This document shows positions 44,479 to 52,960 of a stretch of 64,000 bases of DNA, in pieces. This DNA comes from Acidimicrobiia bacterium. GTDB lineage: Bacteria; Actinomycetota; Acidimicrobiia; Spongiisociales; ZC4RG35. The stretch covers positions 16,552 through 80,551 of the forward strand of contig BPGJ01000003.1 in NCBI GenBank assembly GCA_026002975.1, read 5' to 3'. Under the pieces are notes generated by a model that did no database searches, was not told where the DNA came from, and saw only the letters and a list, made by a program, of their open reading frames with translations. Numbering within the stretch: the stretch's first letter is position 1; every line of letters starts with the position of its first letter. The position numbers and the translations under genes are program-made.

Positions 44479-45060
44479 TCACCGGTCGGGAGCGGACTGG
44501 ATTTCACCGACCTTCTCGACTCCGGGATCTTCGCCTCGACGGACCGCGTCGATGGCCTGGGTCAGCACGATCGGGTTGGTCGGCCCGGAGATCTTGCCCA
44601 CGACGACGCCTTCCCGGTCGATGAAGTACGTCTCCGGAACCCCGAAGACTCCGAAGGCGATCGCGGCTTTGGAGCCGGGGTCGACCACGTGGTCGTAGCC
44701 CCAGCCCAGTTCGTCGAGAAAGGCCCGTGCGGCTTCGGGTTCGTCCTGGTAGACCACCCCCAGGAATCTCACCCCGGCGTCGCGGTAGGAATCCGCCGCA
44801 GCCACCAGGACCGGATGCTCGGCTCGGCAGGGGAGGCACCACGACGCCCAGAAGTTGACGACCGAGATGGTCCCGTCCGGCGCGACCAAGGGGATCGAAC
44901 CCCCGCCGTCGAGGCGAGGCAAGACGAGGTCGGGGGCCGGACGGCCGATCAAGGGGCTGGGCTGCAGGTTCGGATCGTCTCCCAGGCGGGTCGAGAAGGC
45001 CAGAGCAAGGCCGACGCTGGCCAACACGACGACTATCGCCGCCCACCGTGCTCCCGACAT
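44479..45060 (-). CDS. TlpA/ResA/DsbE-like membrane-anchored thioredoxin
   Basis: 193-residue protein with an N-terminal signal anchor (AAIVVVLASVGLALAFS, about 7-23) and a thioredoxin fold whose active site is NFWASWCLPCRAEHP (WCxPC). The central insert VYQDEPEAARAFLDELGW and cis-Pro segment FGVPETYFID match CcmG/DsbE. It reduces disulfides outside the membrane, for example in cytochrome c or copper-protein maturation. ATG 45060 shares one base with the VOC stop (TGATG). Convergent with copA. Confidence 0.88.
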   Translation of the reverse strand: MSGARWAAIVVVLASVGLALAFSTRLGDDPNLQPSPLIGRPAPDLVLPRLDGGGSIPLVAPDGTISVVNFWASWCLPCRAEHPVLVAAADSYRDAGVRFLGVVYQDEPEAARAFLDELGWGYDHVVDPGSKAAIAFGVFGVPETYFIDREGVVVGKISGPTNPIVLTQAIDAVRRGEDPGVEKVGEIQSAPDR

Positions 45061-45542
45061 CAGCTCGTGTCCAGGACCCGGCCCGCCAGGACGTCGTCGA
45101 GACTGGGACCCTGCCAGTGGAGGTCGTCTTCCCATGCGGCGAGCTGGATCAGGACGCCGTGTGAAGACCGAGGGTGGATGAAGACCTCGGACCAGGCGGG
45201 GTCCAGGTGGAGTCCAACCGTTTCGAAGCCGGCGGCCTGCACGCGGCGGGCTGCCTCTTCGACGTCGGCGACCTTGAACGTCAGGTGATGCACACCCTCG
45301 CCGGAGGCCAGGAAACGGTGTAGGAAGCAGTCGTCGCGAATCGGTTGGATGAGTTCGAGTTTGGTGCCGTCCGCCAGCCTGAAGTGAACCCAGCGGAAAC
45401 CGTTCCTCGAGTGGTCGGCACCTTGGAGGAAACGGCCTCCCAGCAGCTCGACGAGGGGAAGCGTGTCGGGGATCGAGCGCACCGCCAACGCCACGTGGTC
45501 GAACCGCTCGACGAGGTCTTCGGGGAACCCGGCCGGTACCAC
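45060..45542 (-). CDS. VOC/glyoxalase-fold protein (methylmalonyl-CoA epimerase-like)
   Basis: About 160 residues with two beta-alpha-beta-beta-beta modules. DHVALAVRSIPDTLPLVELL opens the first with a ligand His, and GVHHLTFKVADVEEAARRV opens the second; KLELIQP and VLIQLA are the Glu/Gln positions. This pattern is close to methylmalonyl-CoA epimerase. The start is uncertain: GTG 45542 is used. Coupled to the TlpA-like gene downstream. A B12 importer lies further on in the window, which would suit a methylmalonyl-CoA pathway, but the link is weak. Confidence 0.78.
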   Translation of the reverse strand: MVPAGFPEDLVERFDHVALAVRSIPDTLPLVELLGGRFLQGADHSRNGFRWVHFRLADGTKLELIQPIRDDCFLHRFLASGEGVHHLTFKVADVEEAARRVQAAGFETVGLHLDPAWSEVFIHPRSSHGVLIQLAAWEDDLHWQGPSLDDVLAGRVLDTS

Positions 45543-45639
45543 GCCCGGGAGGGTAGCGGGGCTCTGCGGCCCCCCTACCCTCCGGCGTTGCCGTTTCCCC
45601 CCGGGGGGATTTCCCCCCACCAAGCTTCGGTTCGTGGAA

Positions 45640-45672
45640 CCTGCGGGGCGGACAGGATGTCCGCCCCGCAGG
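45640..45672 (-). terminator. Long GC-rich hairpin, probable terminator
   Basis: Perfect 15-bp inverted repeat CCTGCGGGGCGGACA / TGTCCGCCCCGCAGG with a GGA loop. It lies 26 bp downstream of the small-peptide stop (45698). There is no U-tract, so termination would be of the hairpin-only type common in actinobacteria. Confidence 0.65.
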
Positions 45673-45697
45673 CCGGAGGTGGGACGGAGGATCTACC

Positions 45698-45790
45698 TCA
45701 CGTCATGTTGCCGATCGACGCCAGGGCGGGCGCGGCCGTGGCGAGGATCGTGGCAACGCTGAAGACTGTGCATACGACCAGCTTTCGCAA
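45698..45790 (-). CDS. 30-residue putative secreted peptide
   Basis: TTG start at 45790 preceded by TAGGAGG (7 nt spacing). The product is a basic n-region (RKL), a hydrophobic core VVCTVFSVATILATAAPALA with an ALA-type cleavage site, and only SIGNMT left over. This is almost a bare signal peptide, so the mature product would be about six residues, or the peptide stays in the membrane. It lies 66 bp downstream of the large SARP-type regulator on the same strand and just before a strong hairpin. It may be a signalling peptide or leader; no family is recognised. Confidence 0.5.
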   Translation of the reverse strand: MRKLVVCTVFSVATILATAAPALASIGNMT

Positions 45791-45856
45791 ACGTGACCTC
45801 CTACTCGGGAGGTCACTGTCTCCGGGGCGTGTCTCGCCGGTGTCTCAGCCGGGCGG

Positions 45857-48800
45857 TCAGCCGTTTGCCATCCGGCGTCCCCGCGTGCTGAGAGCGTGAC
45901 CTGCCGCTCGAAGGGCCTCGAGGTCCCGGCGAACGGTGGAGATGCCCACTCCGAGCGCGTCGGCGAGATCGGCCAGGGCGGGAGACGCCCCCTGGGTCTG
46001 CGCCTCGTGGATCAGCCTTACCAGGCGGGCTCTCCTTCTCTCCGCCAGATCGCCCAAGAGGAGATCGTCGGGGTGATCGACCGTCCAGGTGACCGTGACC
46101 AGCTCGTCGGGGGCGAGGGTCCGTCCGGTGGGCGCGTCCCGACTGGGGAGCTGGGTGATGACCCTGCGGGGAGTGTGCGCTTCGTGCCGTCGGACGATCT
46201 CGGCGTGCTCCGGCAGCTCCAAGGCGAGCCCACGGCGACGATCGTCCAGACCCTCGAGCAGCTGCTCCAAGGTGGCGAACGCCCGTATGGCTGCCTGCCG
46301 CGCCTCCTCCAGCTCGCCTGCTTCCTCGGCGATGAGGCTGTGGCGGTGCCAGAGCAGGTGGGGCCTTTCGACTCCCACCGCGGCAGTGGAGACGGTCCGC
46401 CGGGAGATGCCGATCGCCCGATCCGTCTCGCCTCGGCGGTACAGGACGTAGGCTCGGAGAGAAGCAGCCTCGATCAGCAGGGGTTGGTATCCCAGCTCTT
46501 CGCAGACCTCCTCGGCTCTGCGGAGAGCCCGGGTAGCGGCCTCGAAGTCACCTACGGCGATCTCCAAACGTGCCCTCGACAAGAGGTGCTGGGCTTCGAA
46601 CCAGCGGTGTCCCTCGGACAGGTGGAGGCTCCGGTCGAGGAGCCGGCGTGCCTCCACCGTCTCTCCTCTCCTCAGGCTGACCCAGCCGAGGGCGTCCAGA
46701 CACTGGGCCACCCGTGGGGTCTCCCCGGCTTCTTCGAAGAAGCGGAGAGAGTTCCGGGCCCGGCTCTCTGCGGCTTCCAGGTCTCCCAGCAGGCCGACAT
46801 GGATGGACGCCCGGTTGGCGTCGACGATGGCTTCGCCCCGCCGATTTCCGATCGCCTTGAACAGAGCCGCCGCTTGCTCGTAGTGACCCATCGCCCGGGC
46901 TACTCGACCCTGGAAGTAGGCCAGGTTGGCGAGGTTCACCAGGTTCATTCCTTCCGCGTGGCGGTACCCGACTCGTCTCGCTGCTTCGAGAGCCTCGCGG
47001 TATCTGTTCTCCGCCGTCTCGATGAGTCCCCGCTCCATGGCCGACACCGCCATGATGCTCAGGGAGTCGACCTCGGCTCGGACGTCTTCGGCCTGCCTGG
47101 CCGCTTCCAGGGCGGCGGCGGCGTGGGTTTCCGCGTCCTGGTACTGCTGGATGTCCACCAAGGCGCTGGCCAACGCGACCGAAACCCGGGCGGACGGAGG
47201 ATCCGCCGTCTCAGCCGCCTTGGACAGAACCACCACCGCGTCCCTGGGCCGGCCCGACCAGCGAAGGGCCCGCCCCTCCACCATCAGTGCCTCTACCAGG
47301 AGCGACCGGTCACCGCTCCGTTGGGCCAGGCGTGCACCCTCGCGGGCCTCGGACAAGGCCTCACCCATGCGATCCATATGGGCGAGCCACGACGCCCTTC
47401 GGATGGCCACGAACGCCCGTCGCCGGTCGTCGGAGGCGAGGTCCTTCAAGCCGTCGAGGATCCGCTCCTGGTCGGTTCGACGTGCCAGCAGGTCCAGCGT
47501 GGACTCCAGCTTGACCAGGAGACTCCACAGATCTGCGTCCGACCGGTGGGTTCGACCATGACCAAGCGCGTCCTCGTAATGGCGGGCTGCGGTACCGAAT
47601 GCGCCTACCGCCGCAGCCTCGTCTCCTGCCTTCTCATGCCAGGAGGACGCCCGGCCGGGCAGCCCCGCCGCCGCCAGATGATGCGCCAACACGGCCGCGC
47701 CGGCTCCCTTCAGGTGATCGGCCAACAGGCGGTGCAGACGCCGGCGGCGCCTGGAGGGCACCGACGACGTCACCACCTGTCGGATCTGGTCGTGCGAGAT
47801 GCGGAATCCCCGGGTTCCTTCTTCGACCAGATGTCTTCGGAGAAGGTCGTCGAGAGCAGCCAGCACGGCCGACAACTCGAGTCCGGTCACGGCCGCCAGC
47901 TCGTCCGGGGTGATGTCGGTCCCCGCCACCGCCATCGCCTCGAACACCTCCCTGACCTCCGGCTCCACGTTCTCCAGGCGCTTGGCGATCAGATGCGACA
48001 CCCGGGGGCTTATCGGCACCGCGTCGGCCACCCAACCGTCGCCGATCAGCCCCGTTTCGGGATCGATGAGGTTCTGTTCCGACAGCACCCGGAGGGTCTC
48101 GAGCACGAACAGGGTGTTCCCGCCGGTCTGCCGATGCAGGGTGGCCGCGGTCCGTGGATCAGGGGGCCCCACCGTTCGGCGAACCAGTTCGGCGACGTCG
48201 AACACCGAGAGCGGCGGCACCACCACCCGGGACAGGCCGGCGGTTCGGTCCAACTCCCGGAGGACACCCCACACCGCAGCGTCACCGCGGGCTTCGTCGC
48301 CCCTATAGATGACGACTACCACCAGACGTGACGCCGACACACGGTGCGCGATGCGGGTCAGCAGGGAGAGGCTGTCCGGGTCGGCCCACTGGAGGTCGTC
48401 GATCACCACGACGTGCGGCCCGATGGACGCGAGGCCCATGAGGATCTCGATCAGGGCTTCGCCCATCCGCTCCGGGTCTCCACGGGTTGGGACCGTGGCA
48501 CGACCTTGCCCGGTGAGCTCGGGGAGTAGCCGTCCGGCTTCTTGCAGCCAGATCGAGTCGAGCATCTCACCGAGGCGGGCGATCCGGAGGCTCGACAAGC
48601 CGCTGCGGAGAGCCTGGAGAATCGGACCGAACGGATCGGCCGGACCCTCGGTGGCCGTTCCCCAGAGGATCGAGAATCCACGCCAGCGGGCGTCCTCGGC
48701 GACCTCGGTCACCAGCCTCGTCTTGCCCACCCCGGGGTCTCCCTCCACCAGGACGACGCCTCCCCTGCCTCCCAGGGTCGACTCGAGGGCATCGACGAGG

Positions 48801-49600
48801 GTCCGCCTCTCCTCCTCCCTGGCGATGAAGGGAATCCGTCCGAGGCTCTGCTCCCCGTCCTGGCGTCCCACCGCCCTTCTCTCCAGGATCCGGTGATACA
48901 GGAGCTCGGTCTCCCGGGAAGGCTCGGACCCCAACTCCTCGGCGAGCACGGCTCGACATCTCTCGAACTGTTGGAGGGCTTCCGAGACGCGGCCCAGAAC
49001 GACGCAGAGCCGCATCACCTCCTGGTGGGCTTCCTCCCTGAGGGGTTCCTCATGGGTGATGCGACGGGCGTACCCGAGGGCTTCCAGGTAGTTGCCCTGG
49101 CCCTTCTCGAGGTCGACCAGCCTGGTCAGAGCGTCCAGATAGCGGTGTCGGAGCAGCTCCTGTTGGGGACCCACCCAATCGTCGTAGAAGCCGGCCATGA
49201 AGTCACCCCGGTACAGGTCCACCGCTCGGCGGAGCCCGGAGATGGTGTGGGGGGGTGCCAGGAGCTGCTCGAACTCGACCACGTCGATCCAGTGGGGAGT
49301 GTCCTGGTCGAAGGCGAGCGTGTCACCCACCGTCAGGATCGGCGACGGCACGTCGGTGAGCAGGTCTTGGATCTGCCATAGGACCTGGCTGAGCCGTCGC
49401 CGGGCGCGGGATTCGGGGAGCTCGGGCCACAGCATCCCGGCGAGCAGATCCCGCCTGTGGGGTCGATCGGAGTGCACGGCCAGATAAGCCAGGAGGGAGC
49501 GTCCAGCCCGCGAGGGAATCGGCGGGAGCGTCCGTCCCTCCAGCTCCAACATGAAACCGCCGAGGAGCCGTATCCGCAGGGGCTCGGTCACCTGTCTCAC
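45857..49600 (-). CDS. SARP/BTAD-ATPase-TPR transcriptional regulator
   Basis: 1247-residue multidomain regulator. An N-terminal winged helix plus BTAD (about 1-245) includes RIRLLGGFMLELEGR, SRARRRLSQVLWQIQDLL and REEAHQEVMRLCVVLGR. The STAND-type ATPase follows, with Walker A VEGDPGVGKTRLV and Walker B VVVIDDLQWADPDSL. A long TPR array covers the rest. The C-terminus adds a second DNA-binding-like segment, SPALADLADALGVGISTVRR DLEAL, resembling DeoR-type HTH. GTG 49600 is chosen because the BTAD homology starts there; upstream reading is Ser/Arg-rich shadow. It is divergent from the membrane-protein gene at 49653, probably its target. Confidence 0.87.
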   Translation of the reverse strand: MRQVTEPLRIRLLGGFMLELEGRTLPPIPSRAGRSLLAYLAVHSDRPHRRDLLAGMLWPELPESRARRRLSQVLWQIQDLLTDVPSPILTVGDTLAFDQDTPHWIDVVEFEQLLAPPHTISGLRRAVDLYRGDFMAGFYDDWVGPQQELLRHRYLDALTRLVDLEKGQGNYLEALGYARRITHEEPLREEAHQEVMRLCVVLGRVSEALQQFERCRAVLAEELGSEPSRETELLYHRILERRAVGRQDGEQSLGRIPFIAREEERRTLVDALESTLGGRGGVVLVEGDPGVGKTRLVTEVAEDARWRGFSILWGTATEGPADPFGPILQALRSGLSSLRIARLGEMLDSIWLQEAGRLLPELTGQGRATVPTRGDPERMGEALIEILMGLASIGPHVVVIDDLQWADPDSLSLLTRIAHRVSASRLVVVVIYRGDEARGDAAVWGVLRELDRTAGLSRVVVPPLSVFDVAELVRRTVGPPDPRTAATLHRQTGGNTLFVLETLRVLSEQNLIDPETGLIGDGWVADAVPISPRVSHLIAKRLENVEPEVREVFEAMAVAGTDITPDELAAVTGLELSAVLAALDDLLRRHLVEEGTRGFRISHDQIRQVVTSSVPSRRRRRLHRLLADHLKGAGAAVLAHHLAAAGLPGRASSWHEKAGDEAAAVGAFGTAARHYEDALGHGRTHRSDADLWSLLVKLESTLDLLARRTDQERILDGLKDLASDDRRRAFVAIRRASWLAHMDRMGEALSEAREGARLAQRSGDRSLLVEALMVEGRALRWSGRPRDAVVVLSKAAETADPPSARVSVALASALVDIQQYQDAETHAAAALEAARQAEDVRAEVDSLSIMAVSAMERGLIETAENRYREALEAARRVGYRHAEGMNLVNLANLAYFQGRVARAMGHYEQAAALFKAIGNRRGEAIVDANRASIHVGLLGDLEAAESRARNSLRFFEEAGETPRVAQCLDALGWVSLRRGETVEARRLLDRSLHLSEGHRWFEAQHLLSRARLEIAVGDFEAATRALRRAEEVCEELGYQPLLIEAASLRAYVLYRRGETDRAIGISRRTVSTAAVGVERPHLLWHRHSLIAEEAGELEEARQAAIRAFATLEQLLEGLDDRRRGLALELPEHAEIVRRHEAHTPRRVITQLPSRDAPTGRTLAPDELVTVTWTVDHPDDLLLGDLAERRRARLVRLIHEAQTQGASPALADLADALGVGISTVRRDLEALRAAGHALSTRGRRMANG

Positions 49601-49652
49601 GCTAACCAAGTCGTATCCACGCCGACGAAGCCGGTGTACCTTGTCGATGGCC

Positions 49653-50534
49653 ATGTTCCGCGGGGTGCTCCGAATCGGCGACGACGAGCTCCGGGTGAAT
49701 GTGTCCTTGGACGACCAGCGTCTGGTGTTGGAAGGACCCGACGGCGAGATCGGCTCGTGGCCCTCGAAGCACTGTCGGGTGGCGAAGCGGGAAGACGGCA
49801 CGTTCCTACTCGTGATCGACGGCGAGGAGGCGGTGTTCCGGGCTGACGACCCGACCGGATTCTCGGTCGAGGCCGCCCGGCATCTTCGAGGCTCGGAGTT
49901 GGCCGAGCGGGTCAGGGTGTTGAAGGAGGCCATGCCGGTCGACACCGAGCCGGGGGGAGCACCCACCGGGTGGCGACGTTGGATGACCGCAGCCGCCATC
50001 ATCGCCGGCGCGGTTCTCGCGTTGGCATGGGTCGCGATAGCACACGACCCGCAACCTCCGACATCTTCGATCACGCCTTCTCTGCCGCCTCCCGACGTCC
50101 AGAAGTCGGTCTTCGATGAGCCCACTTCGGTGTTCGTCGAGAGATGGAACGAGGTGTCGGAGGAGTTCGGTGCTCCGCTCCGTATCGCCGGGCTACCGGC
50201 CGGGGAGTTCGAGGTGGGATTGACACCCCGGCTCTTGCTCCAGGTCATCACCGAACCCGACGGCACCCTCGCCCGATACGTGTTGACCGGCGACCCGGCG
50301 GGAGGACCCGAGGAGGATCGTTTGATCATCGCGTCATGGGGGGTGGCGATCTCGGTTGCTCTCCCCGACCTGGAGGCGGAGGAGAGACGAGAACTCCTCC
50401 TCGACCTCGGGTTCGACCTCGACCGGCCCGACCTGACCGGTCTCGACGCCGAAGTCCCATATTCCGGGGTGGTGTTCTCGCTGCGGTACCTGGAGGACTT
50501 CCAGACGGTGATGTTCGCCGTGTCCGAGGGCTGA
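49653..50534 (+). CDS. Single-TM protein with cytosolic beta domain (paralogue A)
   Basis: 293 residues, intact. The cytosolic N-terminal domain of about 85 residues (MFRGVLRIGDDELRVNVSLD, then DGEIGSWPSKHCRVAK) looks like a small beta-barrel. It is followed by one transmembrane helix (MTAAAIIAGAVLALAWVAIA, about 110-130), a Pro/Ser/Thr linker and an extracellular domain of about 150 residues. A paralogue of the same layout lies at 51232, with a lytic transglycosylase between them. Looks like a membrane sensor or anti-sigma-like protein; no named family is recognised. ATG 49647 is an alternative start. Confidence 0.8.
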   Translation: MFRGVLRIGDDELRVNVSLDDQRLVLEGPDGEIGSWPSKHCRVAKREDGTFLLVIDGEEAVFRADDPTGFSVEAARHLRGSELAERVRVLKEAMPVDTEPGGAPTGWRRWMTAAAIIAGAVLALAWVAIAHDPQPPTSSITPSLPPPDVQKSVFDEPTSVFVERWNEVSEEFGAPLRIAGLPAGEFEVGLTPRLLLQVITEPDGTLARYVLTGDPAGGPEEDRLIIASWGVAISVALPDLEAEERRELLLDLGFDLDRPDLTGLDAEVPYSGVVFSLRYLEDFQTVMFAVSEG

Positions 50535-50623
50535 CGGGTTTGGATGGTGTCCCGACCCGGAGCTACCGTGCCGGGTCACCCGCCGTCGTCCGCGGGTGAT
50601 CTCCCCCCTTCAGAGGTATTTGG

Positions 50624-51191
50624 ATGCGCGCCGTCTCCCACATCGCCGGTCTGCTCACCCTGGTCATGGTGTTGGCCGCGGGTGGCGCCGCCATGCGACC
50701 GCCCTCGCTGGTGGAGGTGGATCTCGACCCTTCGCGTAGCCGAAGGATTCCCCGCTCCGCTACCCCTCGGGGAGACCTCGCCACTGCCGGTGGGATGCCG
50801 CCCGCCTCTGGCCGGAGCTGTGTGCGTCCAGCCTGTGGTGGCCGGTGGGCTCGACGTGCCCGCCTCTCCCTACGATCTGGTTCCCGCCGAGGTCGCTTCT
50901 GTGCAAGACTGGAGGCCGCTGGTGGAGTTGTACTTCCGGCCCGAGCACGTCGACCGGGCCCTCCGGATAATCGCTTGCGAGTCGAGAGGCGATCCGGCGG
51001 CCCGGAATCCCCGTTCGAGCGCCACCGGGCTGTTCCAGCACCTGGCGAGACTCTGGCCTTCCAGGGCGGCAGCCGCGGGATGGGAAGGTGCGTCGATCAC
51101 CGATCCTGTGGCGAACGTGGCGGTCGCGGCGTGGCTGGTGTACGAGGGAGGCGGGTGGTCGCATTGGTATCCCAGCCGAGGCTGCTGGTGA
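50624..51191 (+). CDS. Secreted lytic-transglycosylase/lysozyme-like protein, frame break
   Basis: About 188 residues after removing one inserted base near 50738 (CTTCG-C-GTAGCC). The N-terminal signal peptide is IAGLLTLVMVLAAGGAA. The C-terminal SLT-like domain is recognised from RIIACESRGDPAARNPRSS (catalytic Glu), ATGLFQHLARLWPSRAAAAG, DPVANVAVAAWLV and GGWSHWYPSRGCW. It cleaves peptidoglycan or acts in resuscitation-type growth control. ATG 50624 has AGAGG upstream. It sits between two paralogous membrane sensors. Confidence 0.8.
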
Positions 51192-51231
51192 TCGTTCAAG
51201 GCCCGCTCTGTTCGCGCCGATGACTGCGGGC

Positions 51232-52237
51232 ATGCCTCAGGGCGTCTTCAGCGGAGAGATAGACATCGGGTCCGAACGAGTGCCGGTCGAGCTGATCGTG
51301 GCCGACCGGCATCTGAGGTTGTCGACCGCCCACGTGGAGATCGGGAGTTGGCCGATCGACGAGGTGAAGGTCGTACGAGCGGACCACGGCACCTTCAGCC
51401 TCCGGATCGACGGGGAGGAGGTCAGGTTCTCGCCCGTCCAGCCAGACGACTTCGCCGCATTCGCCGGAGATGCGCTCACTCCGTCGAGGGCCAGACCCGA
51501 ACCCGTCGAGCCGGCACCGGTGGAGGACGATGTCCCGGCTCCCGTCCCTCCGCCGGTGGTGGTTCCCGCCTCGCCCGAAGAAGGCCCCCAGCCGGACGAC
51601 ACGGGTGCCAGGTGGGGACTGGTCGCCCTGCTCACCGGAGGATGTCGCCCTGTTGGCGGTGGCCGGCTGGTTGGTGTTCGGCGGCTCCGGGACGGCGCCC
51701 GCGGCTTCGCCGCCCTCCACCACTACGGCCACCACCATGTCGGTCCAGTCGACCACCGTGTCTCCAACCACCCAGGCGCCTCCGACCACCCGGGCCACCG
51801 AGTCGGAGCCCGACCCAACCGCGGGGCCAGTCGAGTTCCGCCAGGAATGGAACCGCCACGCCAGAACGGTGGCCGATGGACTGACGATCTCCGAACCCAT
51901 ACCAGGCGGTGAATTCACCGTCCGGTTCAACGACTACCTGTCCCTGACCGGGCGTTTCGACGACGGTCGGGTGAGCTACACCGTTCTCCTCGATCCGGCA
52001 GGCCCGGCTGCCACCGACCGGCTGGGGATCCAGGCGATGGGGGTGGCGATCGCGGTGGCGGCGCCATCCCTCGACGGGCCCGGGCGTGCGGCCATCCTCG
52101 CCGACCTCGGGTTCGACGTGAGGAACCCCTCGGTGGAAGGGGTCGGTGGGAGTCTGGTCAGGGACGGGGTCGTCTATCGGCTGGAGTTCTCCGAAGGGCT
52201 CCTTCGCTTCACGGTGGAACCCGCCACCCGGCGTTAG
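51232..52237 (+). CDS. Single-TM protein with cytosolic beta domain (paralogue B), frame break
   Basis: About 334 residues after removing one inserted base near 51640-51650 (ACCGGAGGATG), where WGLVALLTG joins DVALLAVAGWLVFGG. It has the layout of paralogue A: N-terminal domain (MPQGVFSGEIDIGSERVPVE, EIGSWPIDEVKVVRADHG), Pro-rich stretch, one transmembrane helix, Thr/Pro-rich linker, extracellular domain with ILADLGFDVRNPSVEGVG (compare LLLDLGFDLDRPDLTGLD in A). ATG 51220 is an alternative start. It lies just upstream of the two-component system, which it may feed. Confidence 0.78.
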
Positions 52238-52247
52238 CCTGGATCGG

Positions 52248-52925
52248 GTGCGGCTCCTGGTGGTCGAAGACGAGGAGCATCTGGCCGAAGCCGTCGCCAG
52301 GGGTCTGAGGAGGCGGGGCTACGCCGTCGACGTGGCCTTGACCGGGCTCGACGCCGAAGTCAAGATCGTGTCCACCGCCTACGACCTCGTGATCCTCGAC
52401 TGGGGCCTCCCCGACATGTCGGGTCTGGACCTGTTGCGGAGGTTCCGCACAGGCAGACTCTCCACCCCGGAGGGCGCGCCGCCCAGGGTCCTCATGCTGA
52501 CCGCCCGAGACGCAGTAGAGGACCGGGTAGAAGGTCTCGACGCGGGCGCCGACGACTACCTGGTGAAGCCGTTCGCCTTCGCCGAACTGGAAGCCCGGAT
52601 CAGGTCGTTGCTCAGGCGAGACCGGCCCGGATCCGGATCCGTGCTGGCAGTCGGCGACCTGGAGCTCGACCCGGCCCGGTTCGTCGCTACCCGAAGCGGA
52701 AGACGCCTCGACCTGACCGTCAAGGAGTTCGCTCTGCTCGAGTACTTCATGGCCCGACCCGGCGAGGTCCTGAGTCAGGAGACCCTCCTCGAGCACGTCT
52801 GGGACGAGATGGTCGACCCGTTCACCAACACCGTGCGGGTGACCATCTCCAATCTGCGCAAGAAACTCGGGGATCCGCCCGTGATCGAGACGGTTCCCGG
52901 CAGGGGGTATCGACTCGTCGTTTAG
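52248..52925 (+). CDS. OmpR-family response regulator
   Basis: 225 residues: receiver domain (VRLLVVEDEEHLAEAV, phospho-acceptor Asp in DLVILDWGLPDMSGLD, Lys in DYLVKPFAF) and a C-terminal winged helix (DLTVKEFALLEYFMARPGE, NTVRVTISNLRKKLG, VPGRGYRLV). GTG 52248 lies 7 nt after a TAGCCT -10-like hexamer. Cognate kinase immediately downstream. Confidence 0.93.
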   Translation: MRLLVVEDEEHLAEAVARGLRRRGYAVDVALTGLDAEVKIVSTAYDLVILDWGLPDMSGLDLLRRFRTGRLSTPEGAPPRVLMLTARDAVEDRVEGLDAGADDYLVKPFAFAELEARIRSLLRRDRPGSGSVLAVGDLELDPARFVATRSGRRLDLTVKEFALLEYFMARPGEVLSQETLLEHVWDEMVDPFTNTVRVTISNLRKKLGDPPVIETVPGRGYRLVV

Positions 52926-52960
52926 CTCGCGATTATCCGCACGCTCTTAGCCTCTATCCG

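Noticed and set aside
45590..45617. CCCCCCGGGGGG palindrome near the VOC gene
   Set aside because: Could be a hairpin, but it sits upstream of the VOC start and in a low-complexity C/G run that may be inaccurate; no role could be supported.
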